From the NCBI GenBank assembly GCA_963281255.1, contig OY725504.1, positions 1,240,001 to 1,304,000 on the forward strand: a DNA stretch of 64,000 bases, in the 5' to 3' direction. The notes under the pieces are model-generated. The model did no database searches and had not been told where the DNA came from. It saw only the letters and a program-made list of their open reading frames with translations. The position numbers and the translations under genes were made by a program. Positions 1 to 10,305 of this stretch are shown here, one piece after another. This DNA is from Aphrocallistes beatrix. Its lineage: Eukaryota; Porifera; Hexactinellida; Sceptrulophora; Aphrocallistidae. Each line of letters opens with the position of its first letter. The first letter of the stretch is position 1.

Positions 1-22
1 TTGCTTCCTTAACTAATTGAAG

Positions 23-2737
23 GTACAACCACACAGGAATGCAGTATTTTGAGATTAGGAAAAATAGATCCATCACCAGGTAATTTCATTTTAAATCTGA
101 GTTCGTATCCATATTCTGTTAGTTTTATAAGTTTGCAGGTTAGCTGAGATCGCTAAGGACATAATGAGAGAGTGTCTACCAATCAAATGCCTGGAAGCTG
201 TTGTCTTAGCTATGTACGTACTTTCACACCTTTGTTTGTTTTATTATGAATATTTACTACTTCAATTCAGATTCAGTCTTTTGGAATTGTGCTCAGTAAT
301 ACTGTCTCTATCGCAGAGTTGCACGCGGGCCGAATATAATAGTTTGTGGGCGGAGCCCACAAACTATTATATTCGGCCCGGCAGGACTCCCCGCGATGAC
401 AACCGAGACGATGTTTTTAATTGTCACGAGGTACCAATTAAGGAATACTTACGTAAATGGAACTTTGTTAGTTTCCACTTATTTGTGTTTGCAGAAACTC
501 ACTCCCATAAAAGGATAGTCTACTTATTATGTTTATAATTAGTAACTTACAAAGCGGGCTTCTTGCGGGCCGCGGTTACAAATTTCGGCCCGCGTGCAAC
601 TCTGCTCTATCGTGACAGTTTGTGATATATTCCGACTTCTGTTTTTTCTATACACATAGTCTCCTTGTCATATGTTTACTTATTTAGGTACTTATTGGCA
701 CCTCTAGAAGAATTGAAATGTTTCGTGATCGGGTTTAAATCAGAATTTAAGAGCAAAACTCACAGGTTATCAGAATTTATATATTATACATTCATAGGCG
801 CCAAGTATGGGTCTCTGGGTAGGGCCGGAGGGATTGACCGATTCTAAACTATTTATCAACTTTTGATTATTAGGCCACTGTTAATAAAATGTTTTCAGCT
901 CCAAAGGGCCTTCAGTGGGGATGCTGGCGGGCGGTATTTCATGATCACATCTCATCATTAATAATGTAATTGAGTCTGGTACTTGAAGGCCCAAGTTAGA
1001 TCACCATTGGGCTTAACCGGAGGACAAGTTTAGCGCTCGCGCTCTTGGCCATCACTGGTAGATCGATAATTGAGTGTCAAAGATTCAAAAACATTTCCTG
1101 GGAGGCAGGGCCCAAAGCCCCCAGGTATGTATTTGTTTTCCAAAACTTGGCGCCTATGTATATATTATTAATAATTATAATATTGTTTAATAAAGGTTAA
1201 CATTTGGTAAAATGGGTCGATTTTGAAAATTAAAGTCTTGTTGGGCAAAGAACATGTTGTTATGATGTTTAAAAGTTAAAGGTCCCCCCACTCTCAGTGT
1301 TGTTGAACTTTAAAACACCATAATTGGCAAAAGCTCCTATCTCGATTCTGAGCAGCCGATATGATTCTGCGATTCACGTCAAGAAAGTTAATATAGCACG
1401 AACACTCACTGAGTAATGCTGCCACAAAGGAATGGGAGTTGAGATTTTTGCAAAAAGATCCTTCGCAAGTTGTTACTCCATGTGACGATTTTGGGACCCC
1501 AAAAAAACCTTTGGGGTTTTAGGCAAGAATAAGCAAGTTGAACTTGTTCTTTGCTCAAACAAGGCTTTTTTATTAAATTTTCAAAATCGACCCATTTTAC
1601 CGAATGTTAAAGAGTAGAATTCTCAGCCTAGAAACTTAATGGATAGTATCAACTTGCGCTGAAACAATATCGTTTTACTTTACCTGAACACTGTGCTTAG
1701 TGTTCTGCGTACGTATGTAGTTTAGATATACTATCAGTGAATCAGAGTTGGAATTGGTCCGCTTTTCGGAACCAGCCAACATCAAACCTGAATCTGAACC
1801 CGTTTCCACTCTGCAATCTTAGTAGCTATCACATCGCATCAGGATATATGCTATCTACCTATGTATTTAGACACGTGGTAATGGGTGTGTATTCCAATGG
1901 AATATTCGGTACAGTCGGACTCAGCAGGAGATCTGAACTGATGTACAAGCAGATGAAATTTGAGGTCAGTTCGTTCATTCATATTATTAATAATAGAGCT
2001 TACTGGGATGTTACTGTAGTAAATAACAACTCTGATATCATATATATAGGTTGCTTCTTCATTAGACATATGCTAAATTAAATCCGTGCCACGAGGGTTG
2101 TCCGTTATTTGGAGGTTGTCCGCTATTCGGAGGGGCCGTTATGGGAGGCAGTACACTACAATCAGATATCGATGCGAAAAATGGGATACCTCTTCTTAAG
2201 TGTATGATATAAGATATTATTTCAGAATTATTTTCTTCTAGAGCTTATTTAATTTGCTTGCAGAGTTCATTGATTCTTATCACAAATGTGAGTCTCTAAA
2301 ATAGATTTCTCTTGTTATAAAAATTTAAGAAATATGAGTAGTTAGTAGTTGGACCTGTTGTCCGGCTAGAGTCTAGACTATTCCTATTCATTATTGTTAA
2401 TACATTCCTAGGTGGCCACTCTGTAGTGAAGATAGACCTCAGTAACAAACTATCTCATGACGTACATTCCTGCGAAGTTATTGAATGGAAGGTTAGTGGT
2501 CATTATTGAGATGGCAATACAACTGTTCAATACTCTTTAATGAATACAGTAATACATTTTTTCCTAATCTCTTAAATTTATAAAATTTTGCTAAAACAGT
2601 TGCTGACGTTAAGGGTTGATGTTGTGGTCTATAATTATTCTCTTCGTTTCTAGTATAGAACATTTTTACTGAGAGAAACAAATTCAGAAATATTTACAAG
2701 GCAACTGGAAAAGTTCACTCATTACCTAAGAAACTAG
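23..2737 (+). CDS. VASH-like: Vasohibin-like tubulin tyrosine carboxypeptidase, 3' part (seven exons)
   Basis: Vasohibins remove the C-terminal tyrosine of alpha-tubulin, usually with the small partner SVBP. Seven exons fit by eye: 23-79, 139-213, 688-765, 1871-1964, 2242-2287, 2412-2491, 2654-2737 (TAG). All have AG/GT borders and consistent phases, giving about 170 residues; the 5' exons lie left of the window. Family landmarks in order are YNHTGMQYFEI, LPIKCLEAV, HVVMGV, LSRRSELMYK and SHDVHSCEVIEWK. The three residues of the transglutaminase-like catalytic site (Cys in IKCLEAV, His in RHVV, Ser/Leu region in GLSRR) are all present, so the enzyme looks active. The C-terminus after EVIEWK is short, lacking the basic tail of vertebrate VASH1. 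Introns 2 and 3 carry MITEs. The family call is firm; exon borders are inferred from splice signals and protein similarity recalled from knowledge. Confidence 0.88.
314..604. mobile_element. hAT-type MITE in vasohibin intron 2
   Basis: The ends form an inverted repeat of about 21 bp beginning CAGAGTTGCACGCGGGCCGA. The element is flanked by the 8-bp direct repeat CTCTATCG at 306-313 and 605-612. An 8-bp duplication with CAG-type ends is the hAT signature. It is 291 bp with no coding capacity. Inside is a perfect 25-bp hairpin (327-351 with 355-379, 3-bp loop). Confidence 0.9.
794..1157. mobile_element. Possible short MITE in vasohibin intron 3
   Basis: A perfect 13-bp inverted repeat, ATAGGCGCCAAGT, lies at 794-806 and 1145-1157, bounding a GC-richer block within an AT-rich intron. 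Similar TATATATT sequence flanks both sides, so a target duplication cannot be read with certainty. No coding content is seen. Confidence 0.5.
1201..1606. mobile_element. MITE with TTAA target sites (piggyBac-like)
   Basis: TTAA occurs immediately outside both ends (1197-1200 and 1607-1610). The ends are inverted repeats starting CATTTGGTAAAATGGGTCGA on the left and CATTCGGTAAAATGGGTCGA on the right, with imperfect similarity running about 65 bp inward. TTAA duplication is typical of piggyBac-mobilised elements, though the outermost bases are not the usual CCC. No coding capacity. Confidence 0.78.
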
Positions 2738-3229
2738 AATTCATTCTCTATGTACTTTCAACCTCACTGTTCACATTCTAGAACACGAAATGATGCCAGA
2801 TTATCTATTTAAGTCTAAGGAGTTGATCCTATGCTATTAGCAATACGTAGATGTAAAAACGCGTGCCATACAGCGCCTTTCTTACATCTATTGCCTAACT
2901 ATGGATACATTTTATGAGGAAATCATAAGCATAATAAATAGAAGTGGGGGCATTTTTATGACTTTGTCAATCTTGTTCGCAGATCATTAAAGTTGGAGTG
3001 TAGTTTAGCCACCAAATTTTATCTAAGAATCCTTATATTAATTATTATGCTTGAACACGTAATTATAAGATATTGTCCTCAATTTCCACCAAGAACAAAA
3101 TGATTAAAAATTAATAATCTCCCAGTTACTATTCGAGATACAGTATACTATATAAATTTATTGAAATTAAAACCCAATAGTACATACTAATGCATTAGAA
3201 AATATAAATTGGGTAATCAAACATCAATA
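2738..3229. other. Intergenic gap between converging vasohibin and CBS genes
   Basis: This is AT-rich sequence holding the 3' flanks of two convergent genes. I see no conserved coding, RNA gene or repeat in it. Confidence 0.5.
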
Positions 3230-4456
3230 TTAACTGCTGGTTGGAGAGACAATGTGACGGAGTATACGAGAAACGCCGACCATCCCAATGCTAGCACCGC
3301 TCGCATCTAGTATGATAACCCAATTGATGTTTTTAGCAATTAATAGAGAGATAATCTCGATGAGAGAAGTGTTTTGCGAACAAGTTTGACTCTTGTCAAG
3401 TTGGTTGAACTTCGATTCATCATCAAGTGTGATGGAAGAGAATTCCTCTTCAGGCAATTCCGTTAATAGCTTGAGAACATCAAAGTCCGTGATTGCTCCT
3501 AGACACTGGCCGTCAACAGAGGTGATTGGGATGGTTGGAGGCTGTGAAGAATTCAACTTGAATAGGTCTGTTAGAAGAGATGGCGCAGCAACCTCCTCAA
3601 CAACGGGACTAATTAAAGCGGGAAAATCACTAATTTGAGACATCAACAGTGCAGGGATTTCATCCAATAGCACAAGCTTGGAGTACAGCACGCGTAGTAT
3701 ATCCTTCAAGTCGAGCATGTAGCAGATGGAGTGGGTGGAGGAATCGACCACGGGGACAGAGATCAGGTCGTGGTCCAACAGCCTAGAGCAGGTCTCCATT
3801 AGGTTGCTCTGAGCACAGACTGTGACCAGGCTGGGGTGAATAGAAACTGGGAAAAGTTGTGAAATTGGATATTTTAGGAGATCAAAGGGACGCTGAAGTG
3901 GATTTAAAATTTCTCTGGAAATAACTCTAAAAATGTTCGAAGGGGTGATTAGCCCATAAATGATTCCTTTCTCATTGTCCCATACTGGGGCAGACGCTAT
4001 TGAATTACTGACAAGAGCTGAAATGGCGCTGGAAAGAGTTAAGCAACTGTCGAGGATAATTAACTGATTCGTGGGAGGCATTATGTCATAAATATTGATG
4101 TCTTTAAGGATGGAATAAATTTCTTTATCAATTCTGGAATCTTGGTGAACGACTTTATCAACTTTAGATTCTGATTCGAATGTAAACTCAAATGAATACT
4201 CATCCTCAAGAAAACTGTCCCGGTCTTCAGAATGAGAGGCAACAGAATCGTGGCTGTCAGAAGGATCCATTTTCTTTGGGCTGTGTCTGTTCTCGAAATT
4301 GTGATGGCTAATGCGATTAGAAACTGAGCTAATGTCAGTGTACTGTACTGGGTGGGTGGGATTCGCGGTAGTAGGAGTATCAGGCGGAGTGAAGTAACTC
4401 ATTTCTGAGTTTGGAGGAGTAGAAGAGTGATAATTAGCTAAAGGGTATTTCTTCAT
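3230..4456 (-). CDS. Divergent four-CBS protein, AMPK gamma (SNF4)-like
   Basis: The 408-residue protein is intronless. Residues 1 to about 105 are low-complexity and acidic (Ser/Pro/Asp/Glu). Four CBS repeats follow: about 125-185 (core APVWDNEKGIIYGLITPSNI), 200-262 (SVPVVD, then DLKDILRVLY), 280-340 (ITDFDVLKLL) and 360-405 (VIILDASGASIGMVGVSRIL). In AMPK the gamma subunit binds AMP/ADP/ATP through these repeats and relays cellular energy state to the kinase. The order and spacing match gamma subunits, but the match is weak. The conserved Asp is present in CBS2 and CBS3; CBS4 has VSRIL where SxxD is usual. It may be a divergent gamma paralog with altered nucleotide binding. The ATG at 4456 is the first in frame. 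Confidence 0.72.
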   Translation of the reverse strand: MKKYPLANYHSSTPPNSEMSYFTPPDTPTTANPTHPVQYTDISSVSNRISHHNFENRHSPKKMDPSDSHDSVASHSEDRDSFLEDEYSFEFTFESESKVDKVVHQDSRIDKEIYSILKDINIYDIMPPTNQLIILDSCLTLSSAISALVSNSIASAPVWDNEKGIIYGLITPSNIFRVISREILNPLQRPFDLLKYPISQLFPVSIHPSLVTVCAQSNLMETCSRLLDHDLISVPVVDSSTHSICYMLDLKDILRVLYSKLVLLDEIPALLMSQISDFPALISPVVEEVAAPSLLTDLFKLNSSQPPTIPITSVDGQCLGAITDFDVLKLLTELPEEEFSSITLDDESKFNQLDKSQTCSQNTSLIEIISLLIAKNINWVIILDASGASIGMVGVSRILRHIVSPTSS

Positions 4457-4805
4457 TCCTAGTTGTAATACGCCATTTAATCTCTATTTGGAGAGTATCA
4501 AATTTATAAATCCGGGCTGAGATTTAGTGATCAACCGCATTCAAGTTTGTCAACACTTTTGTATGTCAAAAAGTAAATTTGAATACAAACAAAGGAACAG
4601 AGATCCTTTGAGGTTTGGTTTAGGAATGAGAATGAACATCTCCTCGTGAGACATATGAACTTTTGTATTAATCAAACACGACAGAAGTGTTACGTATGCT
4701 CGTACACCACTAGACCCCATTTCTACTCCAAATTTATCAGAAAATACATACGCGTAATTTAGTCTTGGAATTTTCTAAATATTAGCATTAATATTAGCTA
4801 TCAAC

Positions 4806-4924
4806 GGGCATGCCTAATTTCCGGGACGGGACGGCATCCCGTCCCGGGAATTAGGTATCTTAAGCCGTCCCGTCCCGGAAATTAGGCATCTTAACCAGTC
4901 CCGTCCCGGAAATTAGGCATGCCC
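4806..4924. mobile_element. hAT-like MITE, copy A
   Basis: The element is 119 bp, bounded by GGGCATGCCTAATTTCCGGG and its inverse. The 8-bp direct repeat CTATCAAC sits outside both ends (4798-4805 and 4925-4932). The interior is made of repeated TAATTTCCGGGACGGGAC units. A second, larger copy of the family lies at 59638-59856. Confidence 0.88.
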
Positions 4925-5173
4925 CTATCAACTTCGGTTCAAACGAAAGTTCAGTAATGAATAATATGCATTTAATTCTGGTTTCCTCTAACAACACTAA
5001 ACAAGCACTAATGCATAAATAGTATAAACAGCAAAAAAGTAAAAAATTCTAATGAGGGGAATCTAACAGAGAATTCTAGTTAATATTACTAAGGCCTAAT
5101 AGCTCGTAAAGCTGATAAATTCGAAGGTTCTAAACCCTAAGGGAGACTAACTACTGTCCTATCTATTTATAAA

Positions 5174-6502
5174 CTATTTGGAGAGGATAGACACGATTCG
5201 AGCCAGAATCTTGAAACCATTCTTCAGATCTGGAAGAGTGGCATACTCGTTGTCTGCATGGTACACCTTACTGAGCCCGAATCCAGTGATCTGAATGTCG
5301 AATCCCTTCTGCTGCAAAGTGCCGACCAGAGGCAGGCTCCCTCCCAGAGAGATGGGCTCCACCGTCTGCCCCAGCACCTGCTCAGTTGCTGCCACGAGAG
5401 CTTTGTATCCGGGCGAGTCTAGGTTGCACGCGATTCCTGCCAAATCCCCCTCGTTGAACTTCATCACGACTTTACCTCGCACCACCTCGCCCGTGTCTAG
5501 CGTGATCTCGTAGTGGGAAGCGGGCCCGTGGGAAGGAAGGTCTGTGATGTTCGCATTCAGGTGCTCAACTCTCGCCAGCATTGTTTGCTCGCAGTCTTTG
5601 CCTAGGTAGAAGGGGACCAGTCGGATGTCTCCGCAGAGCTCAGTCCAAGCGGGGATTTGGTTCACGCTCCCCTCCATCGACTTCACCTGCGTCGGCTTCA
5701 TGGTGGAGGGGCAGACGAACTTGTACTCGTCCTCTTGCTCATGCTTGGGGTATTTCTCGTAGAAGTGCTTCTGCAGGTCGTTGCACACAGCGTGTGCTAG
5801 CTCGAGCGAGTTGATGCCTTGGTACGGCAGGCCCGAGTGGGCCAGTCTCCCCTCCGTACGCAAGCTCCACATCATCGCCGTGCAGCAGCCGATGCACGGC
5901 TTGGAGTCCGACGCGTCCACCCAGATGCACGGACCGGGCTTGATGAAGTCGAGATGCCCATCCGCCAACAGCTGATCGATCCCCACATTCACATTCGGGG
6001 GGCTATTGTTCTCCTCCGATGCGATGAACACAGCCGCTACCTTCACATTCAGTTTGGGTTTATTCACTGCCAGCTGACGGAAGAGTTCTGTGATCACGGC
6101 GACGTGACCCAGACAGTCGGTCGTCCCCCTCGCGTACAGCTTGTCCCCTTCCCTCGACAAGGTGAACGGGTCTCTGTCCCAGGTCTCGGGGTTGGCGGGC
6201 ACCACATCGAGATGGCTGCCTATGAAAGTGACGATTCCGTCTGTGCAGTCTGCGTTGTACTGGATTATGAGGTTAGCTCGGTCGGGTTTGTACTCGATTA
6301 GTTCCAGTTTGAGAGGTCCTCCTCTCTCCAGCGTGTAGGGCTCAAGCACCTCCACAACGTGCATCGCAGCTTTCTTCTCTTGAGGCACATATGCTGGAGG
6401 GTTGTTCTGGAGGTGTATGGATTCTCCGATAAGTTTGGTCAACAGATCCAAAAACTTCTCTTCGTCCATTTCATAAGAGTCGAGTGTTGGGACGCCAGCC
6501 AT
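5174..6502 (-). CDS. Acetylornithine deacetylase-like M20 metallopeptidase (plant/protist type)
   Basis: A 442-residue intronless protein from the ATG at 6502. It resembles, almost end to end, the plant-type N-acetylornithine deacetylase, which hydrolyses N2-acetylornithine to ornithine and acetate. M20 landmarks: GSHLDVVPANPETW (metal His and catalytic Asp), ARGTTDCLGH (bridging Asp), ASEEN (catalytic and metal Glu), HSGLPYQGINSLELA (dimerisation/lid His) and the C-terminal YHADNEYATL (metal His). Also shared are PSTMKPTQ, SVNQIPAW, GDIRLVPFY and ACNLDSPGYKAL. All metal ligands seem intact. The reading frame extends further upstream without an ATG, so the MAGVPTLD start is preferred. Coding GC is higher than in neighbours but similar to the NHE and AKR exons, so composition does not suggest recent transfer. 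The true substrate in an animal could be another acyl-amino acid. Confidence 0.85.
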   Translation of the reverse strand: MAGVPTLDSYEMDEEKFLDLLTKLIGESIHLQNNPPAYVPQEKKAAMHVVEVLEPYTLERGGPLKLELIEYKPDRANLIIQYNADCTDGIVTFIGSHLDVVPANPETWDRDPFTLSREGDKLYARGTTDCLGHVAVITELFRQLAVNKPKLNVKVAAVFIASEENNSPPNVNVGIDQLLADGHLDFIKPGPCIWVDASDSKPCIGCCTAMMWSLRTEGRLAHSGLPYQGINSLELAHAVCNDLQKHFYEKYPKHEQEDEYKFVCPSTMKPTQVKSMEGSVNQIPAWTELCGDIRLVPFYLGKDCEQTMLARVEHLNANITDLPSHGPASHYEITLDTGEVVRGKVVMKFNEGDLAGIACNLDSPGYKALVAATEQVLGQTVEPISLGGSLPLVGTLQQKGFDIQITGFGLSKVYHADNEYATLPDLKNGFKILARIVSILSK

Positions 6503-7069
6503 TGTGGATACTGAGAATCTGTCTATGAAAGTAATCGAGAGATCAAGAGCAGTGATACTCGGCAATTTATCCTAAATAACTTAGATTATGTGGTGTATTT
6601 AGGGAGTTTCAAGTGTTAAATCTCTACGTATAATGGCAAAGAATTATTCAGATTTTTATATCGCATACTTGAGTATCTTGTGAATTTCAATGATTTATGA
6701 TTATTACAAAGTTATAGATCCTTTCGAATATGCTAACAGACTCAATGGAACTCTAATTGTGCTAAAAGATTATGAAAATCGGATAATCGCCATGTTTGCG
6801 GTACATTATGCTAGGAAGCTATTCTGTCCTACAGAACAGTTTTTCTCACTGCGTACCTCAGTCATTGCAAGTATAGATATATGTATATGTTTAGCAAATG
6901 TAAAAAGAATAAACAATTTCATAATAGGAAGTAGGCTACATGTTTAACACCAGGGTTCTTCGGGACCCATTTTATACAGAAAAAGACGGAGGTCAACAAA
7001 CTAAACATATCTGAAAAATGTTAAATAAATATTCTACAACTACCAATACGCTAACCGTTCAAATAAATG
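6503..7069. other. Intergenic gap
   Basis: AT-rich DNA between the deacetylase and the NHL gene. It contains an open frame of about 85 codons with no recognisable domain; I do not call it. No repeat family seen. Confidence 0.4.
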
Positions 7070-8296
7070 TTAAAATTTGGCAATCGGATGTGGGGCTATT
7101 TGAAAACATATTATCACACTACCATCTTCACTGATGTCGATACCATGAGGCCTAAAGAGCAAAGAATCAATTAAAGAAAGAGAGTGGATGAGATCTCCTT
7201 CTTGAGATACGATGAAGAGAGAATGTTTTTCAGAATCTGTGATGAAAAAGTTGAGGTGAGAATCAATGTTGAAATGGGCAATATTACCTTGGATGAAGGG
7301 AAGCATTATAATCTTCAAGAGTTGACCTGTTTTAGAGAATAGTTTTATAACTCTACACAAATCCTCTATAATATAGATTATACCGTTTCTGACTCGTAAA
7401 CAATGAGATGGAGCTATTGCATGATCAGCCATGGTTCTTTTGAAATCAAGATTCAAATCAAACACAGAAATACGAGTATTTCTAACCTCAACAACAAATA
7501 TTTCTTCTTCTCAACATCTAGACCAGAGGGGAAATCTAATTGACCAGGTTCTGGACCAAGAGGAGTGTCAGAATTGTTCACAAGAGTGAGTGTATTCTTA
7601 CACCATTTAGATAGGAAAGAGCTACGTAAATTCGATATATAAATAAAATTACCAGACAACACAATCCCCCATGGACTATCTAGATCATTTTGGCCAAACG
7701 TACACAAATAATCTCCTTCCAAGCTCCAGACCTGAATGCGATTATTGGATATATCAGCAATGAATATTCTCTGATTATCAGTGTCAATTGCAACTCCTCT
7801 AGGCTCATCAATCAATCCTTCACCTTCGCCAAATGAACCAAACATTTTCACAGGTTTGGAAAGCTGAGTGTAATTCCTGACTAGTGCATTGTCCGTGTCT
7901 CTAGTCAAGTATCCAAATTCGGAAATCTTTGTTTCGAAATCAGTTCTGTCACAGACGAACTGAATTTGTGGATATTGGAGTTTACTTTCTTTCTCACAAA
8001 TCTCTTCACTTAAATCCAAAATTCCCTTTCCCATCGTGGTTCTAGCTTTATTTATTTTCAAAGTAGCTAGCAACCGTTTCATCTCAGTTTGTTCTCGCTT
8101 CATTTCTTCTAAAGATAGGATACAGCTAGTTTGTGTCTGTTGAATTCTTCTTCCCATTGATTCAGTTGCCACAAGAAAACATCTCTCCACTGATTCAGTT
8201 TGTCTATCAGAAAATCGAATTGATCTCTAATTTGCTGTCTCAATAACATGAATATATTCTCTCTCTGTCTGAGAAAGAAGCAAAACGTGAAGCCAT
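7070..8296 (-). pseudogene. NHL-repeat (TRIM-NHL-like) gene with frameshifts
   Basis: Reading down the minus strand from an ATG at 8296 gives a coiled-coil region (IRDQFDFLIDKLNQW, EEMKREQTEMKRLLATL) and then NHL propeller blades. The blades include GLIDEPRGVAIDTDNQRIFI, ADISNNRIQVWSLEGDYLC and PWGIVLSGNFIYISN, then a second half with VFDLNLDF, IFFITDS-like and FRPHGIDISEDGSVI segments. NHL propellers bind protein or RNA partners. The frame changes at least twice, near 8150 and 7500, and probably a third time near 8255. Each break lies in a purine microsatellite (GAGAGAGA, GAAGAAGAA, GAAGAAGAAA). No RING or B-box is visible. Read as a decaying copy; sequencing indels in short repeats are the main alternative. 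Confidence 0.72.
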
Positions 8297-8424
8297 ATTG
8301 ACTTTTCTGAAGTATAGTATCTATAGAGAGAAGTGACAGCTAAATAATATTAAGTAATTGGTTGCTAATAGAGCAATATTATTGCTAATGAGGGAGTTGC
8401 TAATAAGCGAATTCCAATGTAGGC

Positions 8425-8530
8425 TAGATTAAATAACTCCAGGCGCCTGCAGGGCGATTCTGCGGACACAAAGTGTCCGCAACCCGCGCAGCGGAAGCAA
8501 GCGAAGCGCGCTCGTATTATATCATAATAC
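8425..8530 (-). repeat. GC-rich hairpin repeat (Helitron-like family), copy 1
   Basis: Contains the family core: a CAGGCGCCTG-type palindrome, GGACACAAAGTGTCC palindrome and the GCGCAGCG...GCAAGCGAAGCGCGCT module in otherwise AT-rich DNA. The same core recurs near 27.37, 31.15, 37.5, 43.0, 43.5, 47.5, 53.5 and 58.0 kb, in both orientations. Confidence 0.7.
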
Positions 8531-8959
8531 TATTGTTCTCGTCATAAGATATTTTTTTGATGCAAGCAATACATGGTAGTTAGGGGTAGGCGCAGGGGGA
8601 GACTCGAGACCCTTTCTCAATTGGCCAAAATTCACGAAGTTCGGCGACACAGGCCGACTTTTGACCATTGTTTTATATTTTTTCTCGCTCTGTACGCCTG
8701 TATCATTTGTGTACTTTTATGATACTCCCCCTCTTATACTTGTATATTTAAAAGTTAGTAGGCATGTGCTGTTAAGGTTTGAGATAATATCACTAATTCT
8801 GAGATCGTGATACGGTATAATCATTTACATAGTTCTAATTTAAATGGCGGAACTTCCGTCCCCGGAAAAAAACATTTGGTAATTTGTCTAATAACTCGTA
8901 AACCATTTACTTTAGACTTAGAAATTACATTATTGCTTAATGGGACATACGTACGTATA

Positions 8960-9090
8960 TTGAAGATTACTATTTGCATGCGAACAGCTACTATTCGCAT
9001 ATGAAAATATGTTACTATTCGCATGCGAACAAGCTACTATTCGCATATGAAAATATGTTACTATTCGCATGCGAATAAGCAACAATCGAA
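8960..9090. repeat. Short tandem palindromic repeat TATTCGCATATGAAAATATG
   Basis: Units of about 25-45 bp alternate CTATTCGCATATG and CTATTCGCATGCG with self-complementary centres. A related stretch (TTGCATGCGAATAGTAG) lies at about 22957. No coding sense seen. The stretch 8531-8960 before it shows nothing recognisable. Confidence 0.55.
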
Positions 9091-9770
9091 TCAGATTCAA
9101 GGAACTGTTACACGAAAAATAGAGGATCTAACTAATACCAACGCAAACCCTGGCAATATCCTTGCTGTTTTGGGAATTGTGTCAGAATATGATAATATTG
9201 TCTTTTCGACTGCTGGGCGTGGATGGTATGGGTAGCAAGAATCCATCCAGTGCAAAGTACACATCGAAATCAATTCAGAATGAGCTGATCTCCATAGCGG
9301 CAGATATCGTTCTAGAAACAATCTCTGCGGAGGTGCGGACAACTAAGTACCTCTCTCCTGTGCGATGAGTGCAAAGGCAGCTCTAAGACAGAACAGATGA
9401 CTGCAGTGCTTCGCTATGTTACTGAAGACTGCAGTATTACCGAGTCCTGCATTGGGTTCTATGCCTGTGAATGACTGGATGCAGTATCTCTCTCGAAAAC
9501 CATTCTAGACTATCTCAGGGATGTCACAATCGACTTCAGAAGTGGTATGGTTGGACAGTATATGACAACGCTTCCGTTATGCTTAGGATCCACAGGGGCG
9601 TCCAAAGTCTCATCAAGGAAGTTGCTCCACTGAGTTTTTATGTTCACTGCCAAGCTCATAGACTCAATCTGGTGGTTGTCGCGGTATGTACTAACGTGGG
9701 ACGCGTAATGGATATGTTACATACTATACGATCTTTGCATAAGTTCTTCTCTGCCACTATTCCTGCAGGC

Positions 9771-9845
9771 CAAAATTGGTCCGGGGGACCAGTTTTAGCT
9801 GCGAAATCTAGTCCGGGCGACCATTTTAGTGCAGTTTCTGCAGAG
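9771..9845. repeat. AATTGGTCCGGGGGACC-type palindromic insertion
   Basis: A small block with GGTCC...GGACC palindromes interrupts the hAT pseudogene. Related palindromic units occur at 46.2, 46.6, 48.4 and 49.6 kb. Confidence 0.5.
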
Positions 9846-10305
9846 AGCTGCCCCTATGGCAAGGAGTACCATTTAGTCATCCCGATGTATTACGATATTC
9901 ATATCTCAGTGCCAAGTGGGATATGAATATCGAAGCTGGGGAAAGCAATCGGCTCCAATTGCTCGTAGCCTGCTTACACAACTTACTAGCAATTTCGTGG
10001 TACACCTAGAGATGATGAAGGTCATCTTGGGGCAATGCGCTGGCATTACTGAAGCACTGCAGTTTCCGGATCTTAATCTAGATAGAGCACAACAGATAGT
10101 GTGCTCACTAAGCGAAGAGATGGATCCTCAAACGTTTCCAAACGCAGATGAGCAATAGGACCAGATAGCTAACAAAAGCTAACGCTATTATTCACTACTG
10201 CGGAGTACCAGCGTCACCTGTTCGTTGTATCAGAAGGGCTAGAGCAGACATACTAGAGTATCGTAGCAATATCCAGGAATCTGATGAGTTCCATCAGTTG
10301 ATGAC

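Noticed and set aside
1737-2081. 114-codon frame over vasohibin exon 4
   Set aside because: Only 1871-1964 is conserved; the rest is intron read-through.
5295-6338. Several plus-strand open frames opposite the deacetylase gene
   Set aside because: Shadows of a GC-rich coding region; the minus-strand protein explains the sequence.
8807-9235. Short frames over the CTATTCGCATATG repeats
   Set aside because: Repeat-driven, no homology.
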